Shown: positions 35,713-45,698, counted from the stretch's first letter. The stretch is DNA of 64,000 bases from PSRF01 sp051000815 (GCA_051000815.1 JBPCNX010000099.1:48547-112546); one strand, 5' to 3'. Made by a program: numbers and translations. The notes: a model not told the origin generated them from the letters alone.

Positions 35713-37230
35713 CTATGCAGCATCGACCTTAATGACATTCGAATGCTCTGGCGGTGCCAGCTTCATCAGAATAATGTACGTTGCCGCCGCGGCTCCAAAA
35801 CCTACAAACCAGGCGTAATCATATAAAGGCCGCAGCGGCGGAATCACGAGTCCTATCCAGGCGAGAGCGCAACCAATGAGCGTAGCGATTACTGCCCGCC
35901 AATTCCAGCCGCCATTGTAAGTGTAAACTCCCTCCTTGCGATAGAGATCGGGCAACGCGAGATTCCTCTTACGTACAATCCAATAGTCGACAATCAGGAC
36001 ACCTGCGATAGACCCCAGGCCGCCTGAATAACCCACGAGCCAGGCGAAGATGTAACCGGAAGGATCGGCCATTAATCGCCAGGGCTGCATCAGTATTCCG
36101 ATGATTCCCGTGATCAGCCCGCCGGTGCGGAATGAAATCCATTTCGGAAACGCATTGGCAAAATCGTTGGCCGGGGAGACAACGTTAGCGGCAATATTAA
36201 CCGCGAGGGTGGCGACCACCACCGTGAACATTGAAACTGCCACCACCCAAACGTTGCCAAACTGCCCGACAAGTTTCATCGGATCCCAAAGTTCTTCAAG
36301 CTTCATGTGCGGGTAAATCACCACAGCAGCCGAGGTAATCATGACGCCCATGGCTGCGAAGATCGTCATCGTCGTTGGTAAGGCGACAACCTGGCCGATT
36401 ACCTGATCGCGCTGGCTCTTACCGAAGCGCGTGAAGTCCGGCATGTTAAGTGAAAGGGTTGCCCAGAAGCCGATCATTCCAGTTAGTGAGGGTATGAAGA
36501 TGGGCCAAAACTCGTTGAGAGTATGGAACCGGCTTTCCTGCGTCAACAGGTAGCCAAGGCCGTTCGCTTTCCAAATCGCCCAGGCGAGCAGAAGGGCGGT
36601 CATGACGAGAACAAAAGGAGCGGCCCAGTTTTCCACTTTGCGCAGCAGGTCCATGCCGCGATAGATGATGTAAATGTTCAAACCCCAGAACAGCAGGAAC
36701 GAAAGCCACTCGGTAGGCATGTGACCGCCGATAGGGCCGCCAAGTAGATTCTTCCAGCCTGGAATTACAGCGCTAAAGAAGACGTTTAACGCTTGCCCGC
36801 CAATCCATGCCTGAATTCCGAACCAGCCACAAGCGACGATTGCGCGCATCAACGCCGGTAGGTTTGAACCATAGGTGCCATAACTTGCTCGGGCAAAAAC
36901 AGGGAAGGGAATTCCGTACTTTGTCCCCGGATGTGAATTGAGCAGGATGGGAATCAGTACAATGAGGTTCCCAAGCAGGATCGTAATCAACGCCTGCCAC
37001 CAGTTCATCCCAGCACTGATCAAACCCGACGACAGCATGTAGGTGGGAATGCAGTGCGCCATGCTGATCCAGAGCGCAGCGTAATTGTAAGTAGTCCAGT
37101 TGCGTTTGGTGATGGGGACCGGCGCCAGATCCTCGTTGTAAAGGGGGCTGGAACTGATGGCGGCGTAGTCACGCAATTCGACGCGACCATCCGGATGCTG
37201 GATAACTTCGCTTGAGTTATTGGGGGTCAT
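35713..37230 (-). CDS. NCS1-family nucleobase:cation symporter (uracil/allantoin permease-like)
   Basis: A 505-residue transporter with about 12 membrane helices. NCS1 features are seen in RNWTTYNYAALWISMAHCIPTY-like helix 1, the GTKYGIPFPVFARASYGTYG stretch and WFGIQAWIGGQALN. LNMPDFTRFGKSQRDQVIGQ and DYWIVRKRNLALPDLYR complete the pattern. Members co-transport uracil, hydantoins or allantoin with Na+ or H+. Placement between dihydropyrimidinase and ureidopropionase indicates import of pyrimidine bases. Confidence 0.9.
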   Translation of the reverse strand: MTPNNSSEVIQHPDGRVELRDYAAISSSPLYNEDLAPVPITKRNWTTYNYAALWISMAHCIPTYMLSSGLISAGMNWWQALITILLGNLIVLIPILLNSHPGTKYGIPFPVFARASYGTYGSNLPALMRAIVACGWFGIQAWIGGQALNVFFSAVIPGWKNLLGGPIGGHMPTEWLSFLLFWGLNIYIIYRGMDLLRKVENWAAPFVLVMTALLLAWAIWKANGLGYLLTQESRFHTLNEFWPIFIPSLTGMIGFWATLSLNMPDFTRFGKSQRDQVIGQVVALPTTMTIFAAMGVMITSAAVVIYPHMKLEELWDPMKLVGQFGNVWVVAVSMFTVVVATLAVNIAANVVSPANDFANAFPKWISFRTGGLITGIIGILMQPWRLMADPSGYIFAWLVGYSGGLGSIAGVLIVDYWIVRKRNLALPDLYRKEGVYTYNGGWNWRAVIATLIGCALAWIGLVIPPLRPLYDYAWFVGFGAAAATYIILMKLAPPEHSNVIKVDAA

Positions 37231-37344
37231 GTTTCAACGAAGGCAATCAGGAACAGAGCGGTTTTCATAGCGTCAATCACCTCACGATAATCCGGGGCGC
37301 GGTGGGGCACAGAAGTCCTCAATCTAGCTTGTTCGTGTGTTTTA

Positions 37345-37381
37345 GTGGATCGCAAGCGACGCTTGCAAACAGACGATCCAC
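37345..37381. repeat. Short nested palindrome upstream of the permease gene
   Basis: gtggatcg (37345-37352) pairs with cgatccac (37374-37381), and gcaagcg/cgcttgc nests inside (37352-37366). It lies in the 209-bp gap between permease and dihydropyrimidinase genes; the rest of that gap shows nothing recognisable. Confidence 0.4.
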
Positions 37382-37439
37382 GAAGCGACACGAAATTACA
37401 CCAAAGGCGTTCGTCTCGCTGCGTTGTCGCGGATGATTC

Positions 37440-38822
37440 TCACATCGCTACGCAGGTTCCGCGTTTTAAAAATTGTCCGTCGCCAGCCTTGCCTTTGTAG
37501 TCGCCATTCTCGATCACGACCTTGCCGCGAGAGAGTACAGTTTCGACGACGCCACGAATCCTGCGTCCTTCATAGGCGCTGTAATCGACGTTCATGTGAT
37601 GACTAGTCACGCCTAAAGTCTGTTCTTTGTCAGGGTCGAAGATGACAATATCGGCGTCTGAGCCAATCGCGATAGTGCCCTTCTTCGGAAACAGACCAAA
37701 CATTTTTGCCGCCGCGGTTGAGGTAAGTTCGACGAAGCGATTCAGGCTGATACGATTCTCGACGACGCCACCGTTATAGATTAGTGGGACGCGGTGCTCG
37801 ATACCGGGCGCGCCATTGGGAATCTTTGTAAAATCATCGAGCCCAAGCTCCTTCTGTTCTTTCATGCAGAAGGGGCAGTGATCAGTAGAGATCACTTGCA
37901 GATCATCCGTCTTCAATCCCTTCCAGAGCTCGGCTTGATTTGATCGGTCCCGCAGCGGCGGCGTCATCACGTACTTGGCGCCTCCAAAACCCGGTTCGTC
38001 GTAATCGTCCAGTGAGAGAAACAGATATTGGGGGCAAGTCTCAGCAAAGGCCGGAATGCCGCGATCGCGTGCCTGGCGCACCTGGTTGAGTGCGTCTGTA
38101 CATGAAAGGTGAACTATGTAAACGGGCGATTCGGCCATCTCGGCGATCGCGATAGCGCGATAGACTCCTTCTGCTTCGGCAACTGTCGGACGCGTTAACG
38201 CGTGATACTTGGGTGCGGTGTGTCCTTTAGCGAGTGCATGCTTGATAATTTCGTTGATCACGATGCCGTTTTCCGCGTGCATGCAGATCAATCCGCCGCG
38301 CTCCCCCGCCGCCAGCATGCCGCGAAAGATTGTTGCATCGTCGACGAGAAACACGCCCGGATAGGCCATAAACATCTTGAAACTGGTCACACCTTCATCC
38401 ATCGCCGTGTGGAGCTCTTCGATTTGACTATCTTCCAACTCGGTCGTAATCAGGTGGAAGCCATAGTCAATTGCAGTTTTGCCCTCGGCTTTCTTGTGCC
38501 AGTTGTCGATACCTTCAATCAACGATTGACCCTTGTATTGAACAGCGAAGTCGATAATCGTTGTGGTGCCGCCGTGTGCAGCGGCGATCGTTCCGGTGCG
38601 GAAATCGTCAGAGGATTCGGTGCCGCCGAAGGGCAGCTCCATGTGGGTGTGGGGATCGATGCCGCCCGGAATCACGAGTTTGTTGGCGGCGTCGATGACC
38701 TTGTCGGCTTCCATCTCGAGCTTTGCGCCGATCACCGAAACGCGTTCTCCATCAATTAGGATGTCCGCTTTGTAGTCGTCGGTCGCGGTAATGACACGAC
38801 CATTCTTAAGAAGCGTCTTCAT
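37440..38822 (-). CDS. hydA: Dihydropyrimidinase (D-hydantoinase)
   Basis: Opens the ring of dihydrouracil and dihydrothymine, the second step of the reductive pathway. The 460-residue amidohydrolase has GGIDPHTHMELPFGGTESSDDF (metal H-x-H), FKMFMAYPG with the lysine expected to be carbamylated, ICMHAENG, VHLSCTDALNQVR and ISTDHCPFCMKEQK. GAGG precedes the ATG by a few bases. It is 18 bp downstream of the aldehyde dehydrogenase gene and probably in the same transcript. Confidence 0.95.
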   Translation of the reverse strand: MKTLLKNGRVITATDDYKADILIDGERVSVIGAKLEMEADKVIDAANKLVIPGGIDPHTHMELPFGGTESSDDFRTGTIAAAHGGTTTIIDFAVQYKGQSLIEGIDNWHKKAEGKTAIDYGFHLITTELEDSQIEELHTAMDEGVTSFKMFMAYPGVFLVDDATIFRGMLAAGERGGLICMHAENGIVINEIIKHALAKGHTAPKYHALTRPTVAEAEGVYRAIAIAEMAESPVYIVHLSCTDALNQVRQARDRGIPAFAETCPQYLFLSLDDYDEPGFGGAKYVMTPPLRDRSNQAELWKGLKTDDLQVISTDHCPFCMKEQKELGLDDFTKIPNGAPGIEHRVPLIYNGGVVENRISLNRFVELTSTAAAKMFGLFPKKGTIAIGSDADIVIFDPDKEQTLGVTSHHMNVDYSAYEGRRIRGVVETVLSRGKVVIENGDYKGKAGDGQFLKRGTCVAM

Positions 38823-38840
38823 TGAACCTCAAGTATGATC

Positions 38841-40319
38841 CTAGTAAAGATTCCCTTCGCGTTTGCGTCCGGTGTAATCGACGTACACAACTTTCAAGTC
38901 AGTGTAGAAATCCAGCGCCGTTGATCCTTGTTCGCGGTCGCCGATGCCTGTCCCTTTGATCCCGCCAAATGGGACGTGCGCTTCACCTCCTGTTGTTGGC
39001 GAGTTGATATGCGTCATCCCGGTTTCGATTTCATCAACGAAACGGAAAATCCGCGTGGCATCGTTGGAGAAGATTGAAGATGAAAGGCCATACTCGCAAT
39101 CGTTCGCGACGCGCATCGCTTCATCGAAATCTTCTACGCGCAGAACTGACAAGACAGGGCCAAAGACTTCTTCCCGCGCGATCCGCATCTCCGGAGTGAC
39201 ATGATCAAAAACTGCCGGATGCACGAAATACCCTTTATCCAGTCCATCACCAGTTGCACGAGTGCCGCCGCAAACTAGAGTCGCACCGTCTTCGCGGCCG
39301 ATGTCGATATAACTCAAGACCGTCTTGAACTGACTCTCGTCGACGCTCGGTCCCATTTCCGTGTTTGGATCAGCGCCGTTTCCGATGCGCATCGAAGCTG
39401 CCCGCTGGGCAATACGGTCGACAAACTCATCGGCAATCTCATTGACCACGACGGCGCGACTCGTCGCCGTGCATCTTTGTCCGGAAGATCCGAACGCACC
39501 CTGGGCGGTTGATTCAACCGCGAGGTCCATATCGGCATCTTCAAGAATCACTACGGGGTTTTTGCCACCCATTTCGCATTGAACTTTGGCGCCGCGGCGA
39601 GAAACTTGTTCGTAAAGGCGAATGCCAACCTGGTTCGATCCGGTAAACGAAACGGCTTTCACTGCCGGATGATTGATAATCTCGTCCCCTGCGTCCGAAC
39701 CCGATCCCAGTACCAGATTAAGCACGCCTGAAGGTAGGCCGGCCGCTTCAAATATCTCCACGATACGCACGGCTGTTGCCGGTGTTAACGACGCGGGTTT
39801 GAATACGACTGTGTTGCCGGCAACAAGCGCGGGAGCTATCTTCCAGACCGGAATTGCAACCGGAAAGTTCCAGGGAGTGACGCAAGCAACGACGCCGAGT
39901 GGTTGTTTCAGTGTGTAGGCAAAATTCGCGGGCAGCTCAGATTGAATTGTTTCCCCATTCATACGCCGCGCCTCGCCGGCGCAGAACTCAGCAACATTGA
40001 TGGAGCGCTGCAACTCGCCACGAGATTCGGCAACAGTTTTGCCTTCTTCCCGCGTAAGCAGCTGGGCGAGTTCCTCTTTGTATTCTTCCATCAACCGCGC
40101 CGCAAGGGCGACGATGCGGCCGCGTGTTGGTGCGGGTGTGGCTCGCCAGGAAGGAAAGGTTTCAGCAGCGGAATTTACTGCCGCCTTCGCCTCTTCGCGG
40201 GTGGCTTGGCGGATTGTCCCCAGGACATCGTCGGTGTTTGCGGGATTGACATTTTTAACGGTTCGGGACGAACGTGATTCGACCCACTTCCCATCAATGT
40301 AGTTGCGATAGGTATCCAT
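38841..40319 (-). CDS. NAD(P)-dependent aldehyde dehydrogenase
   Basis: 492 residues, ALDH superfamily. Cofactor and catalytic motifs are intact: VVACVTPWNFPVAIPVWKIAP, KPASLTPATA, AVSFTGSNQVG, CEMGGKNPVVI (catalytic Glu) and FGSSGQRCTATSRAVV (catalytic Cys). The GSSGQRCTATSR block resembles ketoglutarate-semialdehyde dehydrogenases. As the first gene of the pyrimidine-catabolism operon it may oxidise malonate semialdehyde from beta-alanine or its methyl analogue from thymine. Acylating MMSDH motifs are not evident. Confidence 0.88.
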   Translation of the reverse strand: MDTYRNYIDGKWVESRSSRTVKNVNPANTDDVLGTIRQATREEAKAAVNSAAETFPSWRATPAPTRGRIVALAARLMEEYKEELAQLLTREEGKTVAESRGELQRSINVAEFCAGEARRMNGETIQSELPANFAYTLKQPLGVVACVTPWNFPVAIPVWKIAPALVAGNTVVFKPASLTPATAVRIVEIFEAAGLPSGVLNLVLGSGSDAGDEIINHPAVKAVSFTGSNQVGIRLYEQVSRRGAKVQCEMGGKNPVVILEDADMDLAVESTAQGAFGSSGQRCTATSRAVVVNEIADEFVDRIAQRAASMRIGNGADPNTEMGPSVDESQFKTVLSYIDIGREDGATLVCGGTRATGDGLDKGYFVHPAVFDHVTPEMRIAREEVFGPVLSVLRVEDFDEAMRVANDCEYGLSSSIFSNDATRIFRFVDEIETGMTHINSPTTGGEAHVPFGGIKGTGIGDREQGSTALDFYTDLKVVYVDYTGRKREGNLY

Positions 40320-40624
40320 TACTTGTGAACTAAGCTGAGAAAGCTACTAGCCTTCTCGAACTAATCTTCTTCGAATGTGCTGAAATCTGATAGGGTCGAT
40401 ACTCCTGAGAGACGGCAGAATATATCATAACCAGCAAGTGCTAAGCTCTGAGCTGCAACCCTGGCGGCCAGCGCTGGCTGTCGAAGCAGAGTCAGTTTTA
40501 TGATTGAGTTGCTGAAGCCAGACTCGCGGTGTTTAGGGTGGTTCGATTCAACTTTAGCGGGCGACGTTTCGAATAAGAGTTCACGAGGCTCAATTTGGCA
40601 ATTACAAGGAACCGGAACAACGGA
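40320..40624. other. Divergent intergenic region
   Basis: About 305 bp separate the start of the aldehyde dehydrogenase (- strand) and acyl-CoA ligase (+ strand) genes, so promoters for both must lie here. A hairpin (gagaa/ttctc arms, 40337-40357, with inner gct/agc) sits about 20 bp upstream of the dehydrogenase start and could be an operator. No gene is seen. Confidence 0.4.
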
Positions 40625-42157
40625 ATGAGTGAAGCAAATAATCTTCGTGAGCTGCTTGAGAATCGGGTGAATGCAACCCCCGACAAGAGCTTTCTTTTTT
40701 CGGAATCAGACAAACGAGACTTTACCTACCGTGATTTCGACAACGCTGTAAATCGAGCCGCCGGGATGCTTTCGGATCAGGGAATCGCTAAGGGAGATGT
40801 GGTGAGTCTCCTGATGCACAACAGCGCTGAATACATCATCGCTTACTTCGCTTGTTGGAAGCTGGGCGCGCTGGCAGGTCCAATTAACTCACTGCTGAAA
40901 GCAGAAGAGGTGGCTTATGTCGTCTCGAATTCCGAGGCGAAAGGAGCGCTGGTGAACTCCGAATTCCTGCCGGTGATCGAGAATGTTCGAGAGCAGACGC
41001 CAACGTTAAAGACCGTAATCGTTTTTGACGATGAATCCCGCGTCACCCAGAATTTTCGCGGCGCCGGTCCGTTAGCGCCGGTTGCGATCGATAAAGATGA
41101 CGACGCGATCATCATCTACACGTCCGGCACTACAGGAAAACCAAAGGGCTGCTTGTTGACACACGGTAATGTTATTGCCAACGCGCGTCAGATCAGCGAA
41201 TGGCTGTGCTTTACGGAGCAGGATCGATTGCTGACGCTGATGCCGCTGTTTCATATGAACGCCGTGTCGGTGACGACGATGTCCGCACTCTACGCCGGCG
41301 GCTCTACAGTCGTTAGTCCCAGGTTCTCGGCTTCGCGCTTTTGGCAAATCATCTCTGACTACCAGATAACTTCGTTCGGCTCGGTGGCTACCATGCTGTC
41401 CATGCTACTAAGCGCTTATCCTGAAGGTGTACCAACCGGAGTGAAGACCGAACAACTCCGGTTTGCCATGTGCGGCTCGGCACCGGTGCCGGCTGAAACA
41501 TTGAAACGGTTCGAAGACACATTCAATTGTCTGGTTATCGAAGGCTACGGACTTTCCGAATCCACCTGTCGCTCAACATTCAATCCGCCTGATCAGCGTC
41601 GGCGCGCAGGCTCCTGCGGCGTTCCGATCGGGAATGAGATGAAGGTTGTTAATGACGACGACGAGGAAGTGCCCGATGGGCAACTCGGTGAAATCGTCCT
41701 CCGCGGTGAGAATATTCTGAAGGGCTACTACAAGAATGAAGACGCCACGGCAACCGCGTTTCGCAATGGCTGGTTTCACACGGGCGACATCGGCTATCGC
41801 GACGCGGACGACTTCTTTTATATCGTGGATCGGAAGAGTGACATGATTATTCGCGGCGGCGAAAACATCTATCCGCGTGAGATTGACGAAGTCCTTTATC
41901 AACACCCGGAAGTAGCGGCCGCGGCAACCATTGGTGTTCCCGATCAGCTTTACGGAGAAGAAGTGGCGGCCTACATTGTGCTGAAGGAAGGAATGAAGGC
42001 AACCGAAGAAGAGTTGGTTTCTTTCTGTCGCGCGCGTCTGGCAGACTACAAATGTCCCAAAACGATTCGGATAGTGACTGAGATACCCAAAGGCCCAACA
42101 GGCAAGCTGCTCAAGCGCGAATTGGTCAGGGAGTTTCGCAGCAGCGCACCTTCTTAG
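40625..42157 (+). CDS. Acyl-CoA synthetase / AMP-dependent ligase
   Basis: A 510-residue adenylate-forming enzyme that activates a carboxylic acid with ATP and CoA. It shows the P-loop YTSGTTGKPKGCLLTH, GYGLSESTCRSTFNP, FHTGDIGYRDADDFFYIVDRKSDMI-type hinge residues, GGENIYPREIDEVLY, and the catalytic lysine in PKGPTGKLLKRELV. ATG 40625 gives the usual N-terminus; an upstream TTG at 40595 is possible. Substrate size is not evident. It resembles medium/long-chain fatty acid or crotonobetaine-type ligases. Confidence 0.9.
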   Translation: MSEANNLRELLENRVNATPDKSFLFSESDKRDFTYRDFDNAVNRAAGMLSDQGIAKGDVVSLLMHNSAEYIIAYFACWKLGALAGPINSLLKAEEVAYVVSNSEAKGALVNSEFLPVIENVREQTPTLKTVIVFDDESRVTQNFRGAGPLAPVAIDKDDDAIIIYTSGTTGKPKGCLLTHGNVIANARQISEWLCFTEQDRLLTLMPLFHMNAVSVTTMSALYAGGSTVVSPRFSASRFWQIISDYQITSFGSVATMLSMLLSAYPEGVPTGVKTEQLRFAMCGSAPVPAETLKRFEDTFNCLVIEGYGLSESTCRSTFNPPDQRRRAGSCGVPIGNEMKVVNDDDEEVPDGQLGEIVLRGENILKGYYKNEDATATAFRNGWFHTGDIGYRDADDFFYIVDRKSDMIIRGGENIYPREIDEVLYQHPEVAAAATIGVPDQLYGEEVAAYIVLKEGMKATEEELVSFCRARLADYKCPKTIRIVTEIPKGPTGKLLKRELVREFRSSAPS

Positions 42158-42224
42158 AGCCGTCGCAACTAGTGTTGTCAGCCTTTGCGAAACGGCTTGC
42201 TAATCTACAGCATATAAAAAAAAT

Positions 42225-42262
42225 AAAGGGCGAGACCGCTAACGGAGTCGCCCCTTTTTCTC
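42225..42262. terminator. Bidirectional terminator between ligase and iron permease genes
   Basis: Stem aaagggcga (42225-42233) pairs with tcgccccttt (42248-42257) with one bulge. It is A-rich on the left and followed by ttttt on the right. Both flanking genes converge here. Confidence 0.75.
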
Positions 42263-42280
42263 TACGATGCTTTTCCGTGC

Positions 42281-43123
42281 TTAAGTTTCACTGAGGCTAA
42301 CCGCGCGCGGATGCGACGACCTTAGTCGATCCGCAAGCCACCCGCAAAACAACCATAGCGCGCAAACTGCAACCATCAGAGGAGAGAACCACTTGCCGTA
42401 AAGGCCGTCTGGAGAGAACTTTTCCGTGGCCGCGTGCAACGCCTCGCTGTTGGGAAGAAGTCCGGCTTCGGAAAATTCGTGGAAAGAATAGATTGCGATT
42501 TGAAGCATGAAGAGCAAGAGGAAAACACCTGTAACACGAAAGAACCTTTTGATGTTGATTAGGTGGCCATAGCGCGCCCACGCCCAGGCAAACATCAACG
42601 CGGCCCCAAGCCCCAGCAGGGCGCCGGTGATCATTTGCGAGTCACGCACCTGAAGTAGAAGGAGGGCTGTTTCCATCCCCTCGCGCGTGATCATCAGAAA
42701 CGTAAAGAGAAACACACCCACGAGCGCAGCAACTCGCGATTTTCGGGAAGACATGGCTCCGAGTCGGGTGCGCATCTTCTCCTGAAGCCTGGGGCCTGTG
42801 CGCCACATGTGAATCACGAGCGTGCCTACCATCACGATCGCAACTACACCCAGCACACCCTCGCGCAAAGCTTCATTTCCGAGAAACTGGCTGATGTACG
42901 AACCAATCGTGTCGCCGAACGTGTTCAGCAAAACCGCATCTTCGACGCCATTGTTCAGAATGTAACCGAGACCCGCGCTAAGCGCGAGCCCCAGCAAAAT
43001 CGCGAGGTAGACAGCGGAAGTAAGCCACTTGTGACCCGCCTTTCGGAGATAGGTCAGGATAACGGCGACCAGGAGGAACGACTCAAAACCTTCGCGGAGG
43101 ACGATGATGAAAGAATTAAACAT
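42281..43123 (-). CDS. FTR1-family high-affinity iron permease
   Basis: A 280-residue membrane protein with seven predicted helices. Both iron-binding R-E-G-x-E motifs are intact: REGFE at residues 10-14 and REGME at 147-151. FTR1/EfeU permeases import iron, often with a periplasmic cupredoxin or oxidase partner, but no such partner lies next door. A 21-bp perfect dyad 77 bp upstream of the ATG suggests iron-dependent repression. Confidence 0.9.
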   Translation of the reverse strand: MFNSFIIVLREGFESFLLVAVILTYLRKAGHKWLTSAVYLAILLGLALSAGLGYILNNGVEDAVLLNTFGDTIGSYISQFLGNEALREGVLGVVAIVMVGTLVIHMWRTGPRLQEKMRTRLGAMSSRKSRVAALVGVFLFTFLMITREGMETALLLLQVRDSQMITGALLGLGAALMFAWAWARYGHLINIKRFFRVTGVFLLLFMLQIAIYSFHEFSEAGLLPNSEALHAATEKFSPDGLYGKWFSPLMVAVCALWLFCGWLADRLRSSHPRAVSLSET

Positions 43124-43199
43124 CTGAAGGTCTTTCTAAAGATTGAATGTCAGTGAATGAGTGATCGGGCCACTCTCCCAATCGCAGGCAGTATACCCG

Positions 43200-43220
43200 A
43201 ATTGAAAATAGATTTCAATT
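43200..43220 (-). promoter_or_regulatory. Candidate Fur-like operator upstream of the FTR1 gene
   Basis: aattgaaa-ataga-tttcaatt is a perfect 8-5-8 inverted repeat. Size, AT-richness and position (77 bp before the permease start) match metal-regulator boxes of the Fur family. The dyad is seen directly; regulator identity is inferred. Confidence 0.55.
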
Positions 43221-43334
43221 TCATTGGAGTGCTGAGCAGGCGACGCAGGATGGTGGGTCACTTTGGGGAGTGAGGTCAGTACTGAACTCATTGCCAAACT
43301 GATCCACTACCCGACGCCGGCACTAAGGAATTGT

Positions 43335-44831
43335 TTATTGCGCCGTTAAGGGAATGATTGCCAGATCGGCGCGGATTGGACCGAGGCCGGTGACCGCAGT
43401 AAGTCGCAGTGGAAGACGCCGCTTATCGTCGCTCACCCAGGCTCGCAACTGAAACTTGTCAGGTTGGGGATCGTCCGTGGTCAGCGAGAGCTGAATCGCA
43501 GGAATGCTCTGTGTCCCCAATTTGATTGTTTCCCGTTTCAGAGAGGTTATGTAGAGGGTGGTGGGCTTGTTGTTCACCAGAATTGAGACGGCGTTTCGTC
43601 TGGGTGGCGCGAGATTGAATGTTCTCGCCAAATAGAAGAAGGAAAGGTAGTCGTGAGTCCCGACCGGAATCTCAATTTTTAAGTTTTGATCTGTCGTAGC
43701 CGTGCCATAGTCCTGGTTGATCGACAGTGTTTGATTCGTCCGGTACTTACCTTCCACCAAATTCATTTCCGACCGGAATGGCAGAAGTGTTTTAACGTCT
43801 ACATAAGAATTGATCTGATCGTTGGCAAAAAACAACCGTTGGGCTGCATTGGTAGTTTGAGCGCGCACCATGTAGAGAAGGCCGTCTCTATCGAACTTGT
43901 TCGAACGACCGCGCACCTCGAATGTCGCGTTACCGGCGGGCTGTGTGATCGTGCCCAGAAACACCTGGTAGTTTAATTGCTCACCAGGCTTGAAAGGCAA
44001 GTCGTCGAGACTGTGCTCGCTCGCGGAATTGGCGGGTGGGGTTGTTACAGGGGTTGGCGCCGGCGTGGCTGCTACGGCTGGAGCTGGGACTGGTTGCGGG
44101 CCAACTGGCTTTACCATTTCCGCAGCCGCTAATTCGGCACGAATTTCCCCACCGGCAAGCCTCGCTGTTGCTAATACAGGCAAGTGACGCTCGTCATCGC
44201 TAAAAAAGACTTTTATGTTTCGAGCTCGCGTGTCGTTGCCGATTCTTAGTTCCGTCACGATAGCGTCGAATGATCCCGCGTTGGTCTTAACCGTTTGCCG
44301 CCCGATGACCTTGAGTTCTACCGGATACTCTTCGCCGTTGTCGCGCACGGAAAAGCGCTGATTTGAACCGCCACTGAGGCCCGTAGCGCGGACTCGATAG
44401 ATGGCTGACAAGAAATCGAGCACACCGCCACTTAACTCCTGCGCCTGTTCACTGGTTCGTGTACCCTGATGCTTCACTTGCTCTGAACGGAAGGGCAAAC
44501 CTGTTTGCGGATCGACGTAACTCACGTAGTCGTCATTGATGGCCAGCAACGCCACACTGACTACGCCTGTGGTTTCAACATGACCACGGAGTTGCACCGC
44601 GTCTCTTCCGAAGAAGGTGCCCCGGGCCATGACTCGAAGCTCTACATGGGCTGCGCTGATAAAGTTGGAAAAGGAAATGTCGTACGTCAGGCGTTCGCCG
44701 ACACGATAGGGAGTCGGAGAAAAGGGAAGCGAAGCGACGTCGCCTTTGCGCTGACCGAGGGCGTTGAGGTTCAGCGGCAAAAGCAGAAAGAGGAAAATCC
44801 AAAGAGCGGGCAGCTTCAAACTTTGATTCAC
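43335..44831 (-). CDS. Exported protein with two DUF3108 domains
   Basis: 498 residues with a signal peptide (WIFLFLLLPLNLNALGQ). Two related halves are visible: LPFSPTPYRVGERLTYDISFS with FISAAHVELRV, and LPFKPGEQLNYQVFLG with AGNATFEVRGR, joined by an Ala/Pro/Thr-rich linker around residue 255. Each half has the DUF3108 pattern (SYVDPQTGLPFRSEQ; SYVDVKTLLPFRSEM). The function of DUF3108 proteins is unknown; a periplasmic or outer-membrane beta-sheet protein is likely. The start is GTG at 44831. Confidence 0.8.
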   Translation of the reverse strand: MNQSLKLPALWIFLFLLLPLNLNALGQRKGDVASLPFSPTPYRVGERLTYDISFSNFISAAHVELRVMARGTFFGRDAVQLRGHVETTGVVSVALLAINDDYVSYVDPQTGLPFRSEQVKHQGTRTSEQAQELSGGVLDFLSAIYRVRATGLSGGSNQRFSVRDNGEEYPVELKVIGRQTVKTNAGSFDAIVTELRIGNDTRARNIKVFFSDDERHLPVLATARLAGGEIRAELAAAEMVKPVGPQPVPAPAVAATPAPTPVTTPPANSASEHSLDDLPFKPGEQLNYQVFLGTITQPAGNATFEVRGRSNKFDRDGLLYMVRAQTTNAAQRLFFANDQINSYVDVKTLLPFRSEMNLVEGKYRTNQTLSINQDYGTATTDQNLKIEIPVGTHDYLSFFYLARTFNLAPPRRNAVSILVNNKPTTLYITSLKRETIKLGTQSIPAIQLSLTTDDPQPDKFQLRAWVSDDKRRLPLRLTAVTGLGPIRADLAIIPLTAQ

Positions 44832-44928
44832 CTATGCATCATAATTTTAAAATAGGGACAGAGCAATGTCCGAAAGCTCGTTAGCTTAAACGCTTAGAAA
44901 GTTTCCCAGTTCCTTCTTCCCTGCAGAT

Positions 44929-45654
44929 TCACTGTACTACCGGCTCCATCTCCTCCACGATCCGCCTGGCCGCTTCCGCCGGATCCTTTGCCGTCGTGAT
45001 CGGCCGGCCGACGACAAGATAATCTGCTCCTGCCCGAATGGTCTGTGCGGGATTCAACACTCGCTTTTGATCGTCGCGGGAAGCGCCACCCGGACGCACG
45101 CCCGGGGTGACGATAAGAAAGCCGGAATTCTTCACGGCCCCGCGGACGGCAGGTACCTCGAGGGGTGAAGCGACGACTCCATCCATGCCGCTCTGGGCGG
45201 CGAGCAACGCGAGTCTGAGCACCTGGCTTTGAGGATCGGAGGTCAGCCCGATCGACTCGAGTGTCGTCCCATCGGCACTAGTCAATACAGTCACCGCTAT
45301 TACAGCCGGCCGCGAAAGGCCCTCGCTTTCGGCGACGTGCGACACGGCTTCCGCCGTCCGCCGCATCATTTCGGAACCGCCCGCAGCGTGAACATTAAAA
45401 ATCGTTACGCCCAACCTGGTTGCTTCCACGCCTGCAGCAGCAACTGTGTTAGGGATATCGTGAAACTTCAGATCCAGAAAAACACGGCTGCCCGAGCGGA
45501 TGATCTCACGGACAAGGTCTGGTCCCGCGGCCGTGAAAAGCTGTGAACCTACTTTGAACATTCCAACATGCTCACGCAGAATGTCGATGAGTTCGCGGGC
45601 CCGCGATACTGTTTCCACATCAAGCGCGACTATTAGTTTGTTGGATATCGTCAT
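44929..45654 (-). CDS. pyrF: Orotidine 5'-phosphate decarboxylase
   Basis: Decarboxylates OMP to UMP, the last step of UMP synthesis. The barrel shows LIVALDVETVSRARELID, the catalytic D-x-K-x-x-D in FLDLKFHDIPNTVA, VTVLTSADG, and phosphate-binding VTPGVRPGG with VVGRPIT near the end. ATG 45654 gives about 241 residues; a TTG two codons upstream was not used. It lies 45 bp downstream of pyrD on the same strand. Confidence 0.96.
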   Translation of the reverse strand: MTISNKLIVALDVETVSRARELIDILREHVGMFKVGSQLFTAAGPDLVREIIRSGSRVFLDLKFHDIPNTVAAAGVEATRLGVTIFNVHAAGGSEMMRRTAEAVSHVAESEGLSRPAVIAVTVLTSADGTTLESIGLTSDPQSQVLRLALLAAQSGMDGVVASPLEVPAVRGAVKNSGFLIVTPGVRPGGASRDDQKRVLNPAQTIRAGADYLVVGRPITTAKDPAEAARRIVEEMEPVVQ

Positions 45655-45698
45655 ACTCAATAGACAAATCTTCTCTTGAAGTGTCCTAAACCGCGGCC

